From positions 112,206,786-112,270,785 of the forward strand of contig CM035807.1 of the NCBI GenBank assembly GCA_020466095.1: DNA of 64,000 nt, written 5' to 3'. A program made the translations under genes and the position numbers. Below, in pieces: positions 25,591 through 35,779 of the stretch (position 1 is the stretch's first letter; the number at the start of each line of letters is the position of its first letter). The notes beneath the pieces were generated by a model, which saw nothing but the letters and a program-made list of their open reading frames with translations, ran no database searches and was not told where the DNA came from. The DNA is from Chlorops oryzae. Taxonomy: Eukaryota; Arthropoda; Insecta; Diptera; Chloropidae.

Positions 25591-26928
25591 ATGTTTAGGC
25601 CGGAAGAAAATGGTCTCGATCCGAAATTTCGGCTTACAAAATTCTCCACATTGCGTGGATGAGGATGTAAGATTCCTCAAGAAAAACTAAAGAAGTTTTT
25701 GGAGGGAACGAAATACTAACAATTAAGAAAACAATAGAAAAACCACAACAAGATGACTTCATTGGTAAGGAGTTTTTGATAAGACATTTGTTGGAAATTG
25801 ATTCAATATCTTTATATGGTCATAGGAGCGGGTATGGACTGCGCAGTTATTCCATTACAAAAACACAAAAATTTCGCCTTAGTACAGACGGTTGATTTCT
25901 TCTATCCACTTGTCGACGATCCACGCAAAATGGGAGAGATTGCATTGGCCAACGTTTTGAGTGATGTATACGCTGTCGGAGTGACCGAAATTGATAAATT
26001 GAAGATGTTGATCAGCGCACCAAATGAATTGAGCGATAGCGAGCAAGAAATCATAGTACCATTAATAATAGAAGGCTTTGCGAATGCGGCGAAATCAGCT
26101 GGTTGTCGTGCAGAAATACAAAATATTGTCGTTAATCCATGGTGTATAATTGGTGGGATCGCAACATCCGTTTGCAAAAAAGATGAGATTATTATGTAAG
26201 TTTTTTTTCGGCATTATTTTGTTTTTTTTTTAATTGTATTAACACATTTAATGAAGGCCTTCGAATGCAAAACCTGGCGATGCGATTATACTGACGAAAC
26301 CACTTGGGACACATTTAGCGACGAATGCTTTCATTTGGATGCAGGATCAAAATGAGAACTATCATAAAATCAGAACACAATTTACCGATGATGATATAGC
26401 GGAGACATTTCAAATAGCATTGAGAATCGATGACATATCTTAACAAAAATGGTTTGCAAAAAAAAAAAAAAAAACACTTTCCTTTAATCAAATGAATTTC
26501 AATAATATACTCGATGTTCTCTCTCGATTACAGCCGCTCTTTTGATGCACAAATTTAATGCACACGCTGCAACAGATGTGACCGGCTTTGGTCTTCTTGG
26601 TCATGCGAAAAACTTGGCCGAGTATCAAACGAACTCGGTGGTGTTCAAAATCAACAAGTTGCCCATTATGAAAAATGTTTTAAAATTTGGCAAACTCGTC
26701 TCACAAGATGGCAAACTAAGAGCGGGGAAAGCCGTTGAAACTTCTGGCGGGCTTTTGATTTGCTTGCCATCGGAAAATGCGAAAAATTTCTGCACGGAAT
26801 TTAGTCTTCTAACGAATGGTGAACAATCTGCTTGGATCGTTGGTCAAGTGGAAGCAGCCGACAAATGTGATGCCGTTCTTACGGATGAACCCGATTTTAT
26901 TGAAGTCAACTTGGATGTGAAAAGTTAA
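25591..26928 (+). CDS. Sps2: Selenophosphate synthetase 2, UGA at the Sec position (two frame breaks)
   Basis: This enzyme makes selenophosphate, the selenium donor for selenocysteine synthesis, from selenide and ATP. Exons are 25591-25764, 25826-26195, 26257-26451 and 26534-26928. Exon 1 reads KFSTLRG-UGA-GCKIPQEKL, placing UGA (25660-25662) exactly at the catalytic Sec/Cys site, followed by the conserved GCK with the active lysine. Downstream are VQTVDFFYPLVDDPRKMG, ANVLSDVYAVGVTE, VVNPWCIIGG, THLATNAF, HAATDVTGFGLLGH and VETSGGLLICL. The usual GGQ before VVNPW reads EIQ. Two single-base frame changes are needed: one near 25700-25719 and one near 26420-26430 (ALR then SMTYLNKN). A SECIS-like hairpin lies in the 3' UTR. 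Fly SPS1 has Arg at this site, so UGA plus SECIS points to SPS2. Confidence 0.88.
25660..25662 (+). other. In-frame UGA, probable selenocysteine codon
   Basis: TGA sits between GGA and GGA TGT AAG, the Sec/Cys position of the SPS active-site loop. About 1.6 kb downstream in the genome is a SECIS-like hairpin (27233-27320). Confidence 0.85.
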
Positions 26929-26930
26929 TA

Positions 26931-27049
26931 CAGTCAAAAACTCACTATAACGAATCGGAATGGAAAGAAATAAAAAACTGTCACAGTGAATATTCATGGA
27001 AGAAAAAACCAATGAAGAGACTGACGTTCGTTATAGAGATTTTCGACTG
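26931..27049. mobile_element. pogo/Tigger-like MITE in the Sps2 3' UTR
   Basis: A 119-bp element begins CAGTCAAAAACTCACTATAA and ends with the near-complement GTTATAGAGATTTTCGACTG. It is flanked by TA on both sides (26929-26930, overlapping the end of the TAA stop region, and 27050-27051). The CAGT...TATAACG-type end resembles pogo/Tigger termini. It starts 2 bp after the stop codon. Confidence 0.8.
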
Positions 27050-27051
27050 TA

Positions 27052-27184
27052 AAGGCCCATTTGCTACTGTTCCGATTAAAGCTTTTCGTTACGACATCAA
27101 CTGAAAATTTCAAAAATTTCAAAATTTTTATACAATTTTTTTTTCGGAGCGAAAAACTTAATCCGAAGAGTAGCAAACGGGCCT
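27052..27184. mobile_element. Second inverted-repeat MITE in the Sps2 3' UTR
   Basis: The left arm GGCCCATTTGCTACTGTTC and right arm GAGTAGCAAACGGGCC are inverted, with further pairing of GATTAAAGCTTTTCG against CGAAAAACTTAATC. It abuts the preceding MITE, separated only by TA-containing flank. Confidence 0.75.
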
Positions 27185-27232
27185 AAGTCGATCAAAAACA
27201 AATTTACTTAATTAATAACCCTAAGTACTTAT

Positions 27233-27320
27233 GAAACTGAGAGTCTAACTTATGACGAATATATCTTAAAGATTATTGCAATCAGGATATATTTCGATAA
27301 ATCTATTAGCAATCAGTTTC
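27233..27320 (+). promoter_or_regulatory. SECIS-like hairpin (selenocysteine insertion element)
   Basis: Helix 1 is GAAACTGA (27233) with TCAGTTTC (27313), plus CTAA/TTAG. The non-Watson-Crick core is TGAC (27253-27256) opposite CGAT (27295-27298), giving the required UGA/GA pair. Helix 2 pairs GAATATATC with GATATATTT over 9 bp. The apical loop carries AAA 11 nt after the core, then a small GATT/AATC stem, matching form-2 SECIS elements. It lies about 300 nt after the Sps2 stop codon. Read by eye; no folding program was used. Confidence 0.8.
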
Positions 27321-28281
27321 AAAAATACATGGTTGTGTCCAAGCGTTTTATATTTACACAAAATCAAATTTATCAAAATTACTTCTCTTTTTTTTTGTAA
27401 CAAGCTTTATTCAGTTTCTTTTTCTTTTCTTTTTTTTAAGTATAAACTTACACAATTTCTAAACAGTACGTTTTCTGCTTATATTTAACGACAGTTTATC
27501 TTCGTTTCACATTAGTATTTGAAGTGTGAATGAAGGTTCAACCTTTTTTAAAATATATTTTAAATAAAATCCAATAAGTTCTTGATATAACAGTTTTACT
27601 ATGATTGTTTCCCCAAGTTACTTTGAGCTCTAAAAGTGCATTTTCAAAAATTGATTATATGCTAAGCGCTACAGTTGAGATAGTAGTTTTTTTTTTTTTT
27701 TTTTAGTGCACAATATAAATGTTATAAAATATTAATTGATTTATTGGAAAATTGCTGGGAATATTAGTATACTAATGGAGGGGTAATAACTAATTACATT
27801 TGCCCACAAAATAAAAAGAAATAAAAATCTTAATAAAAATAAAGCCACTTCGTATAATATTAAGATAGACCTTAGATAGAACGGTGGCACATATTTCCAA
27901 AAATTCTTTTTCATTTGTAGACTTAAGCTTCTTTATATATAATTAAATTAAAAACTTCTCTTTGGTTCCTTTACTTTTGGCATTTCACATTATTTTTGGG
28001 GAATCTTTTTTTGATTTTATTTTTTGTGTAATGTAATTTAATTAATTTCGTTGTATTCCAATTTGTTTTTTTCACAAAAATAAAGCTTCAATTATGAGAG
28101 AATGTATTTTTGAAAGGGAAAATCTATTGTGACCTAAATATATTTATTTTTTTTTGTGATTTTCTCAGAGGCAAATAAGAGAATTTGAAGGATTTGTGGT
28201 ATAGCTTTAGTATATAGAAAGATAAAAATCACTCAAGCATACGAATTAAAATGAGAAGTCTTATTATATGGAAGGGTCGTA
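27321..28281. other. Intergenic A/T-rich sequence after Sps2
   Basis: This is Sps2 3' flanking DNA with poly-T runs and AATAAA-like signals (for example near 27565). No gene is visible. Confidence 0.4.
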
Positions 28282-28285
28282 TTAA

Positions 28286-29016
28286 GGGGACCTTCTGGTC
28301 TAGAGCACGAAAATTTAGGGTATTTTCATGATTTTTTTTTGGTATTAAGCCAAATAAAAAACGATTTTCTAAGTATGCAGGCTTATTATATTCTTTATTG
28401 ACAAAAAATAAAAAATTTTGTTGTAATTTTTTTTTTTTTTTTTGGTATTTTAAAAATGGCGTTGAAGTGGACCCTCTTTGAAAAAGTACCTCCGTGGTGT
28501 GAAAGATTTTGGCAGTTCTGGTAATCGAAAAAAAAAAAAAAAAAATATGTTATTAATCAGAATGAATGCGGCTATGGCAGGAACTAGAATAAAAAAATTT
28601 TTTTTAAATTGACAAAATGGCGCAATTTTTTATTTCAACCATCAAAAACTCCCCTTTTTTTGACCATTTTTTTAATGAAAAAATATGAAGTTCTTGAAAT
28701 AAAAATTCGATTCTAGTTCGGGCCATAGCCATTGATGTTATGAATAATATATAAAAATTCCAGACAAATCGGTTCGATGGTTTTTTTGTTTTCATTCACA
28801 CCAGGTCAAAAAAATTAGTTTTGAGATAAACGCGTTCAAAGTTGCTTTGATCAAGCGCGCTGCCTGCTGTCTCCACCTTCTAAAAAGGCTGTAGCAAAAC
28901 AAATATTGTCAATATCTTCACGAAACTTTGCCAGCATATTCTTAAAAGTCTATTCTTCCGAAATATATAAAAAAAAAAAAATCAATTTTCAAAAAATTCT
29001 AGACCAGAAGGTCCCC
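28286..29016. mobile_element. TTAA-flanked element, 731 bp
   Basis: The ends are GGGGACCTTCTGGTCTAGA and its exact complement, flanked by TTAA (28282-28285 and 29017-29020). The interior contains ATGGCGCAATTTTT and GAGATAAACGCGTTCAAAG, shared with 41494-42893. No transposase is encoded. piggyBac-type by target site; inferred. Confidence 0.88.
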
Positions 29017-29020
29017 TTAA

Positions 29021-29818
29021 GCATTCGTGTCTATGGCTCGCTAAAACTTACGTCCTCATTTATTTGGTTAAGCTATATAGCTTCTGTCAGTGAATTGGCT
29101 TTAGTGATTTCTAGACATGTTTTTAAGATTGTTGAAATCGAGATTGTTTATTAAATTTCCGAATGTGGAGCTCGAAAATGTTATTATTCTTAGAGAAGGA
29201 TATTGATTGTGCCTTTAATGATTGGTTCTTTTGTTGCATGAAAAACAATAAAGGATAATTTACGTAAATTCTTATACAAAATACCTTTTAGCTCTCACTC
29301 ATTTATGTAATTTTAAAACTAAATTATTCAAACTTTAATTTGGTAAATTCATTTTTTTTTTTTATTCCTAATATTGGCGTTTTGTAGTCGATTCAATAGA
29401 AATAATTTATGCTTACGCCTTGTTTACCTAGTATTAGTCACGAAATTAATAATTTAATTTTTACAACTAATTAAGCATATATAGAGTAGTATTTTTTTTT
29501 TTTTTTGACAGAAGTTGTTATGAGGTTCCATTCTTCTCTTTACAGCAATGGCAATAGTGTTTGGAAAATTTCTAAGCAGCTAACTTTTATGAAAATTTAT
29601 ACGAAATTTTTCTATCTATTCATTCAGTTTCTTTAAAATTTGGTATTGCGTTTCTATTCCTTATCAGGAGGATTTCTTCCAGTTCGTATAAAACATTTTA
29701 AGTTTTTTTTAATTAATTTTTTTTTTTTTTTTTTTTTGCTGTGTATACTAAAACAGCATGCTGAGCCGTGATCACTTAAATCCAAATCGAAGTTCTTCGA
29801 ACAGAGCGAGCCTCTGGC
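29021..29818. other. Intergenic sequence downstream of the FERM gene
   Basis: A/T-rich 3' flank of the minus-strand FERM gene with poly-T runs at 29490 and 29720. No gene is visible. Confidence 0.4.
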
Positions 29819-31078
29819 TTACACTTGCCGTCCAAGCTTCTGCAGAATGAACTCTTTTAAAGGCTGATAATATTGGTAACGTAGACTAATCATTTCCGGC
29901 ATGCTTCGAATTCGTTCGAAAAGTTGCGATTCGGATTCAAGAACATAAATAGCTAGAAAAAAGAACATCATGCAAGAAAAATTGAAATTAAATTTGAAAA
30001 ATTTCGAAATAAAAAATTTGAAGCTTACCACCAGCCGTCATGGCGAACACAACAAAGATAAACGATGGAATAAAGGCATGAAGCAAATGGAATTTTCGTA
30101 TACTCTTTGCACTGTTCACAGCATTTTGTCTGGCAGCAGCCTTATTGTCGTTAGCACCACTGCCGTAGTGCAGTCCACCAGCACTGCCTGCATTCGAATT
30201 GTTGGCACCAATGGAAGCGTTCGAATTAATTGCTGAATTCGTGAATGTACCATGTTTGGATCCATAATAGAAATGTTTGTTGGCCCGCGATGAGACGACG
30301 CCATCGGGATACGCACCAGTCAGGCCACTTTCAGTCGACGAATGCTCAATGGAATCACGGAAATAATAATCGCCAGCATTTGCATTGAGGCCATCCATTT
30401 TGGAGGCGCGTAGCCGAGCCTCTTCGGAGACTGGCTCCAGACTGGGTATTTGCACGGCATTGCCATCGTGTATATGACTACCGTAAATAATGTTACCCAA
30501 ACTATCTGTGGTCGCAATAATACAATTGCCCAACGGTTCGGACATTGTCGAGCGCGGTAAACTGCTATAGCCTGAATAATAATAATTTGAAAATTGATAA
30601 TCGCTTATGGCATTAGAATTACGCAATCGTTTACGTATTTGTGCTAGATCACCCTCCTGCGGACTAGAAGGTGTCGCCGGGACACTACTGGCCTTACGTT
30701 TGCTAGCCGTCGAATAGGTCAACTTTTGCTCGCGCAGAGCATTTATGCTCTCGGTAAGAATCTCACGCTCCGTCCGTCCAGTATATTTGAATTTTGTACC
30801 CCACGAAAAGAAGCCACCACCGGATATAACAGCTGCACTATGACTGTTCGCTAGGCTGGAAAATAGAATAATTTCCAATAATAATCATGAGAATAGAATT
30901 TTTTTTTTTCGACTTACGTAAAGAAAAGCATTTGCTCTATGGCACATCTCCATAAGTAACGGCACGCCGGTCCAGAAGCACACTTAAAACCTATTGTATG
31001 TTTTTTCTACAATACCGTAATATTTTTTTTTTTAATATTTCCATCACATTGAATGTATTAAAAAAAATTAAAAAAAAA

Positions 31079-31109
<31 letters not shown>

Positions 31110-34100
31110 TTAAAAAAAAATTTAAAAAAAAAATTTTTTTAAATTTAAAAAAAAAATTAAAAAAAATAAAAAAAAAAATTTAAAAATTTAATTTTTTTAA
31201 TTAAAAAAATTTTTTTTAAAATTTTTTTTATTAAAATTTAAATTTAAAAAATTAAAAAAAAATTTTTTTTTATAAAAAAAATTAAAAAAATATTTAAAAA
31301 TTTTAAAAAATTAAAAAAAAATTTAAAAAAAATTTTTTTATATTAAAAAAAAATTTAAATAAAAATTTTATTTTAATAAATTAAAAAAAAATTTATTAAA
31401 AACTAAATTTATAAAAAAATTTTTTAATATAAAATTAATTATTTAATTTTAATTTTAATAAAATTTTACATTTCGAAAAAAATAATATAAAAATTTTTAT
31501 AATTTTTTAAATTTAAAAAAAAATATATTTTTCAACTTTATAAAAAAATTTTTTTTAATTGATTAAACCAATATTACAAGAGATTCGCTCCGATAATCTT
31601 AAATGCTATAAAAATTTGCCTTGTTCAGTTTGTATAAACCACTTCCAAGCGACTGCTCGCGTCCGACACGGAGTCCTGTTCCAGGAAATTTGACTTTCCG
31701 GAAACAAACGTACTTATGCCCGAATGATTGATGCCAATATACAACTGAGAGCCCCGATGATCCTTCACAGGATGCGGATCAATGCCATATGTCTCGAGAC
31801 CTCTGGCAATGCCCATAAACTCATCCATAGCGACGTGTGGATCCTGACCCGGATCTCTTTTTCTATGAAGCTCCATTATTTTCTTTTCCAGTGAGTCCGT
31901 TTGCCGCAATGCAAGATGCATCGATGACACATAGTCACCCACATGAATTTGTTCATCGTAATCACCCAACTCTTCTGTTAATTAAAAGTAATATTTATGT
32001 GCTACTACAATTCGCTCTTCATAAAGTAAGTAATTGCAAAGAGCGCAATTACCTTGCACAATTAACGCTCCCAAAGCAGCAGCCTCGCCCATGGAACAAT
32101 ACAGACGACCATGACGAAGATCACGCTTCAATTGCTGATATAACATTAAGCGTGCATTTCCCGTAAGGCGAAACGGGTCCGCCGGATAAAATTTGACACG
32201 AAACGAGAATAGTATAGGATCTATGTCTGCCGAGTAAATGGCAAGGGAACCATCGATGGCTCATGTGAATATAATATTGTATGGTAATAGAAACAAGAGC
32301 AACTATAGATTTTACCTTTGCATTGTTTGATAATAGATTTTCCTAAATCCAACCAGTGCTAATTTCAGGCAATGCAATGCACAGAGAAATAAACATATGT
32401 ATGTATGTGTGTAAATGAATATTTTTAATTGAAATTGACTTACCCTTTGCTTGCCGTTGTCAACGTACCGAAGTCCAAAATAGTCCTTTTCTTTTATTTC
32501 CAGCTGCTCGCATAAATACTCTATTAAGTACGTTCCCTTGTGGAATGGCTGAAAGAGTTAAAGTTGAAATTATGAATTAAATTGTCGAAAATAAGCAATA
32601 AACAAAGTTAACTCATGACAGACAATAATTGGACGAATGAATGTCTCTAATTTGCATAATTAAGCTGGCGCTCGCATAATAAAAAGTTTGACTTGAAAGG
32701 AAGAAAATAAAAAGTTGGATTCAGACTTTGATTTAAATGGGCTATAAATTATTATTTATTTATTTTTTTATTACTTTTTTATTTTTGAAATTTAACTATA
32801 TAATAAATTAGATAGCTAACAAAGGGCTATAAATTACTTTAATAGTTTTTATATAGAAAAAATAAAAACGATTATTGTTTTATGAGTTTCAAAGAAATTT
32901 AATAAATTCTTTAAAAAAACATGTAGGCGGGAATTAAGCTCAATTTCTATCAAAACGTTGCCCAACCGTATTACTCGCGCAATGCTCAGTCGTCGAAACG
33001 TTGCGTGCTCGATACATTCTTGCAACCATTCGAAAGTACAGTCGATTCTGGATATAACGAATCCTTGCAGTAATGAACAGCTCGAAATAGTGAACGCTTT
33101 TTTGTTACATGGACTGTTCTAAATAATCAGGCCTGTAGAAAAGGGGGGCCCTAACTTTCTGAAGGGGCCCACAATTGGCATGGGAAAAATTTTTTTTTGG
33201 TCGCACATTTTTGTGATGAGGACCCCGGAAAAAAAATCCCCCGGGCCCCAAATTTCTCTCTACGGGCCTGTAAATAATGAACAAAACATTCAATCTTGCT
33301 AATACGAACAATCTGGATACAATGAACAGGATGTGCAAAAATTAATTCACTATATCTAGCTGGGACGTGAACCGGGTGGAAAATTTGCCCGGTTCGGTTC
33401 GACGGTTCGAACCGTGTTTGAGCTTTTGGATTGGTTCGTCAAACCGGTTTTTCTATTTCTTTGAACCGGGGTTTCGGTTCGGTTCATCGGTTCGGAAATT
33501 TCTCAAACTGAAAAAATTTTTTAACACGTGTTCCCACTTCTAACGCAATTTTTTTAAATTTAGGGTTAAAATTTGCACAATAAAAAAGTTAGTGGTGGTT
33601 ACCCTACTCATATTAGAGATGGTTTCGATACTAATTTCATAAGAATATCGACTTCAGATTTTTTAATTAATTGGCCTGTGGGAGCGACCACTGTGCATGG
33701 TGGCAGGCAAAAATGAAACCCTGAACCTTTTTAAAAAAAGGGGTCGGTTTTCGGTTCGGTTCAAACATTTGTAGAAAATTTAGGTTCGGTTCACCAGCAG
33801 AGAAAAACGGGTTTCCCGTTCAAAACCGTTATCGTTTCAAAACCGGTTCGGTTTCAAAACCGGTTAGGTTCAAAACCGGTTCGGTTTCAAAAACCGGTTA
33901 GGTTCAAAACCTCGTCACGGTGCGGTCAAAACCGGTGACGGTTCAAAACCGGTTCGGTTTCAAAACCGGTTCGGTTCAAAACGGTTCGGTTCAAAACCGG
34001 TTCGGTTTCAAAACCGGTTCGGTTCAAAACCGGTTCGGTTCAAAACCGGTTCGGTTCAAAACCGGTTCGGTTCAAAACCGGTTCGGTTCAAAACCGGTTC

Positions 34101-35321
34101 GGTTCAAAACCGGTTCGGTTCAAAACCGGTTCGGTTCAAAACCGGTTGTTCAACGGTTCAAAACCGGTTCGGTTCAAAACCGGTTCGGTTCAAAACCGGT
34201 TCGGTTCAAAACCGGTTCACGACCCTGATATCTAGATTCGACTGTATATGGACCGTTTACTTTGAAATTGGTGAACTCCATTTTTCTATTTCGAGATTTT
34301 AAGTGGTGAATGTCCATTACCCAGCACCCGCCATCATCCAGCAAAACTGCGAAGCCTTTAGAATGGGTGGCTTAATAGAAAAGTAGAGTTACACCATTTT
34401 CAAAGTAAACGGTCCATATATTCTTTATAATTCAATCTGTTATCCTTCGTTATAGGACTTCGGACTCATATAAGACGACATTCACAAGAAGTCGACTCTT
34501 AAAAGAGTTCATTATGAGGGCTCCGACTCCTAAATGGGATCATATATGAGTCTTTAAGATCAGAAGGTTCGGTATCAATTGTTTAAGTTGTTTATAATGT
34601 TAACAAATCAATGAAGGTCAAATAAAGTCCAACTTTCGTCTTTCATTTCACCATATTTATTTTCTTTCTAAAAAAAAAATAATTTAAATCATCCTTATTC
34701 ATTTCGAAAAATGCAAAGGAGTCGACTCAACTGTACTCAAAGACTCAAAAGAACACAGAGCTCGAATGAGGACTGCGTCACAAGTAAACAACTTCCCTTC
34801 TTAATATTTATTTCTTCTGAATAATTAAATTTTATTCAGAAAATTCTTTCTAATAGCCTTTCACCAAAGAGCTTAAATATACAATATTTCGCCCCTCAAA
34901 AACCAACATGACCCTTGGAGCTATTAAATATGAAAAGAGGTTTATTTTTTTTTGTTGTATGCCCATTGTTTTCTCATATTTACTGTTCTTATGGCGCGAC
35001 ACTTTCGTATCATAAAACATAAATTATGTGAATTGTACACGAGAACGCAAAGCGGGGATGTTTGAGGGGAGGAACAAAAAAAAAAAAAAAAAAAAAAAAA
35101 ACAAAGCACTAGCGTGTATTTATCGAAGGCTATAAATATTAGAAGGGCAGTTATTTTTAGGTTGAGTAGAATGTCATGCGAAATCGCCAGCTTTCAAATA
35201 TCGCCAATGCAAATGGGCTTATGAGCGTTACCTGAAATTCACATTCGAAGAATTCCGAGTCCTCGAGGAGTCGCACGGTGCACTTATACACAATATTGCT
35301 TTCGTTCCTATGCTTGAACAT
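29819..35321 (-). CDS. FERM-domain protein, FRMD3/FRMD5-like (CG5022 type)
   Basis: This is a membrane-cytoskeleton linker with FERM and FERM-adjacent domains. Recognised exons are 35321-35232, 32548-32444, 32358-32316, 32226-32053, 31974 to about 31690, 30990-30918, 30855-30029 and 29952-29819. The start is MFKHRNESNIVYKCTVRLLE; F1/F2 parts include KGTYLIEYLCEQLEIKEKDY and DPFRLTGNARLMLYQQLKRD. The F3 end is FKCASGPACRYLWRCAIEQ, then FFSWGTKFKYTGRTEREIL. A Ser/Asn/Gly-rich region leads to one C-terminal membrane helix (FIFVVFAMTAGAIYVLE), as in FRMD3/5. The segment joining STFVSGK to FKCASG is not continuous. Pieces such as AWKW and YKLN occur in different frames around 31640-31670, beside a pure A/T tract. 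Intron 1 holds nested transposons. Confidence 0.88.
31061..31401. repeat. Pure A/T tract (about 340 bp) in a FERM intron
   Basis: Scarcely any G or C occurs across this stretch, which alternates runs of A and T and can pair with itself in many registers. It lies beside the unresolved FERM exon boundary. Confidence 0.9.
33128..33270. mobile_element. hAT-like MITE nested in the pogo-like element
   Basis: A 143-bp element starts CAGGCCTGTAGA and ends TCTACGGGCCTG, flanked by the perfect 8-bp duplication TAAATAAT (33120-33127 and 33271-33278). The interior is G-rich then C-rich. No coding capacity. Confidence 0.92.
33360..34227. mobile_element. hAT-like element filled with a 16-bp tandem repeat
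   Basis: An 868-bp element starts CTGGGACGTGAACCGG and ends CCGGTTCACGACCCTG, flanked by the perfect 8-bp duplication ATATCTAG (33352-33359 and 34228-34235). From about 33800 onward it is mostly repeats of ACCGGTTCGGTTCAAA, a unit resembling the subterminal sequence. The long frame through the array is a repeat artefact. Confidence 0.92.
33800..34215. repeat. 16-bp minisatellite (ACCGGTTCGGTTCAAA)n
   Basis: Roughly 25 units, degenerate at the left and homogeneous at the right, show that the array grew recently toward the right end of its host hAT-like element. Confidence 0.95.
34247..34418. mobile_element. TA-flanked MITE abutting the pogo-like element
   Basis: The ends are TATGGACCGTTTACTTTGAA and its complement, flanked by TA. 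The left TA (34245-34246) is also the right target duplication of the neighbouring pogo-like element. Confidence 0.8.
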
Positions 35322-35779
35322 TTTTCGCCTATATTTTAAGGTTATAAATATCCTTTTGAAAATTTTCCTCCAACTCGTTTATCCAAATTTAATTGGAAAA
35401 ATTCCGATTTCTACATTACGAAGCGATTTTCAAATCCAATTTTCGTTACACTTTTAATTAATTAATTTCTGCAAAATGCAAAGAGCGTAATGGAAATTAT
35501 TGCGTAGAACTTTTTTTTTTTTTTTGTTGAACTTTCTTTCATTGGGGCTTGCCGACTTCGACTTCCGAGTGTCAGCTGTGCTTTCTTTGCCGTGTCCTGT
35601 CAAACAAAGTTCTGCGCAGCAATTTCGACAAGCTTTGCGCATACAGGACATTCTTTTCAATGGCGGGCATTGACAGGGTCGTTAAGGTCACCAAGATTTT
35701 TTTTTTTCAGGTTCATCAATTCGAATAAAAAAAATTTTTTGGTTTGAAAACTATTCCAACATTTTCCCGCAAAAAGTCC

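Larger units (their letters stand above)
33039..34244. mobile_element. pogo/Tigger-like element carrying two nested insertions
   Basis: The left end CAGTCGATTCTGGATATAAC and the right end (complement) CAGTCGAATCTAGATAT are inverted, flanked by TA (33037-33038 and 34245-34246). Removing 33128-33270 and 33360-34227, each with one copy of its target duplication, leaves a 179-bp MITE. The reconstructed right arm then pairs well with the left. It lies in FERM intron 1 and is related to 26931-27049. Confidence 0.88.

Noticed and set aside
25667..25733. An intron using the donor-like GTAAGA just after the Sps2 UGA
   Set aside because: It would remove the conserved GCKIPQEKL segment that contains the catalytic lysine.
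33920..34228. 102-codon frame with FKTGSVQNRF repeats
   Set aside because: It translates the 16-bp minisatellite inside a hAT-like element.
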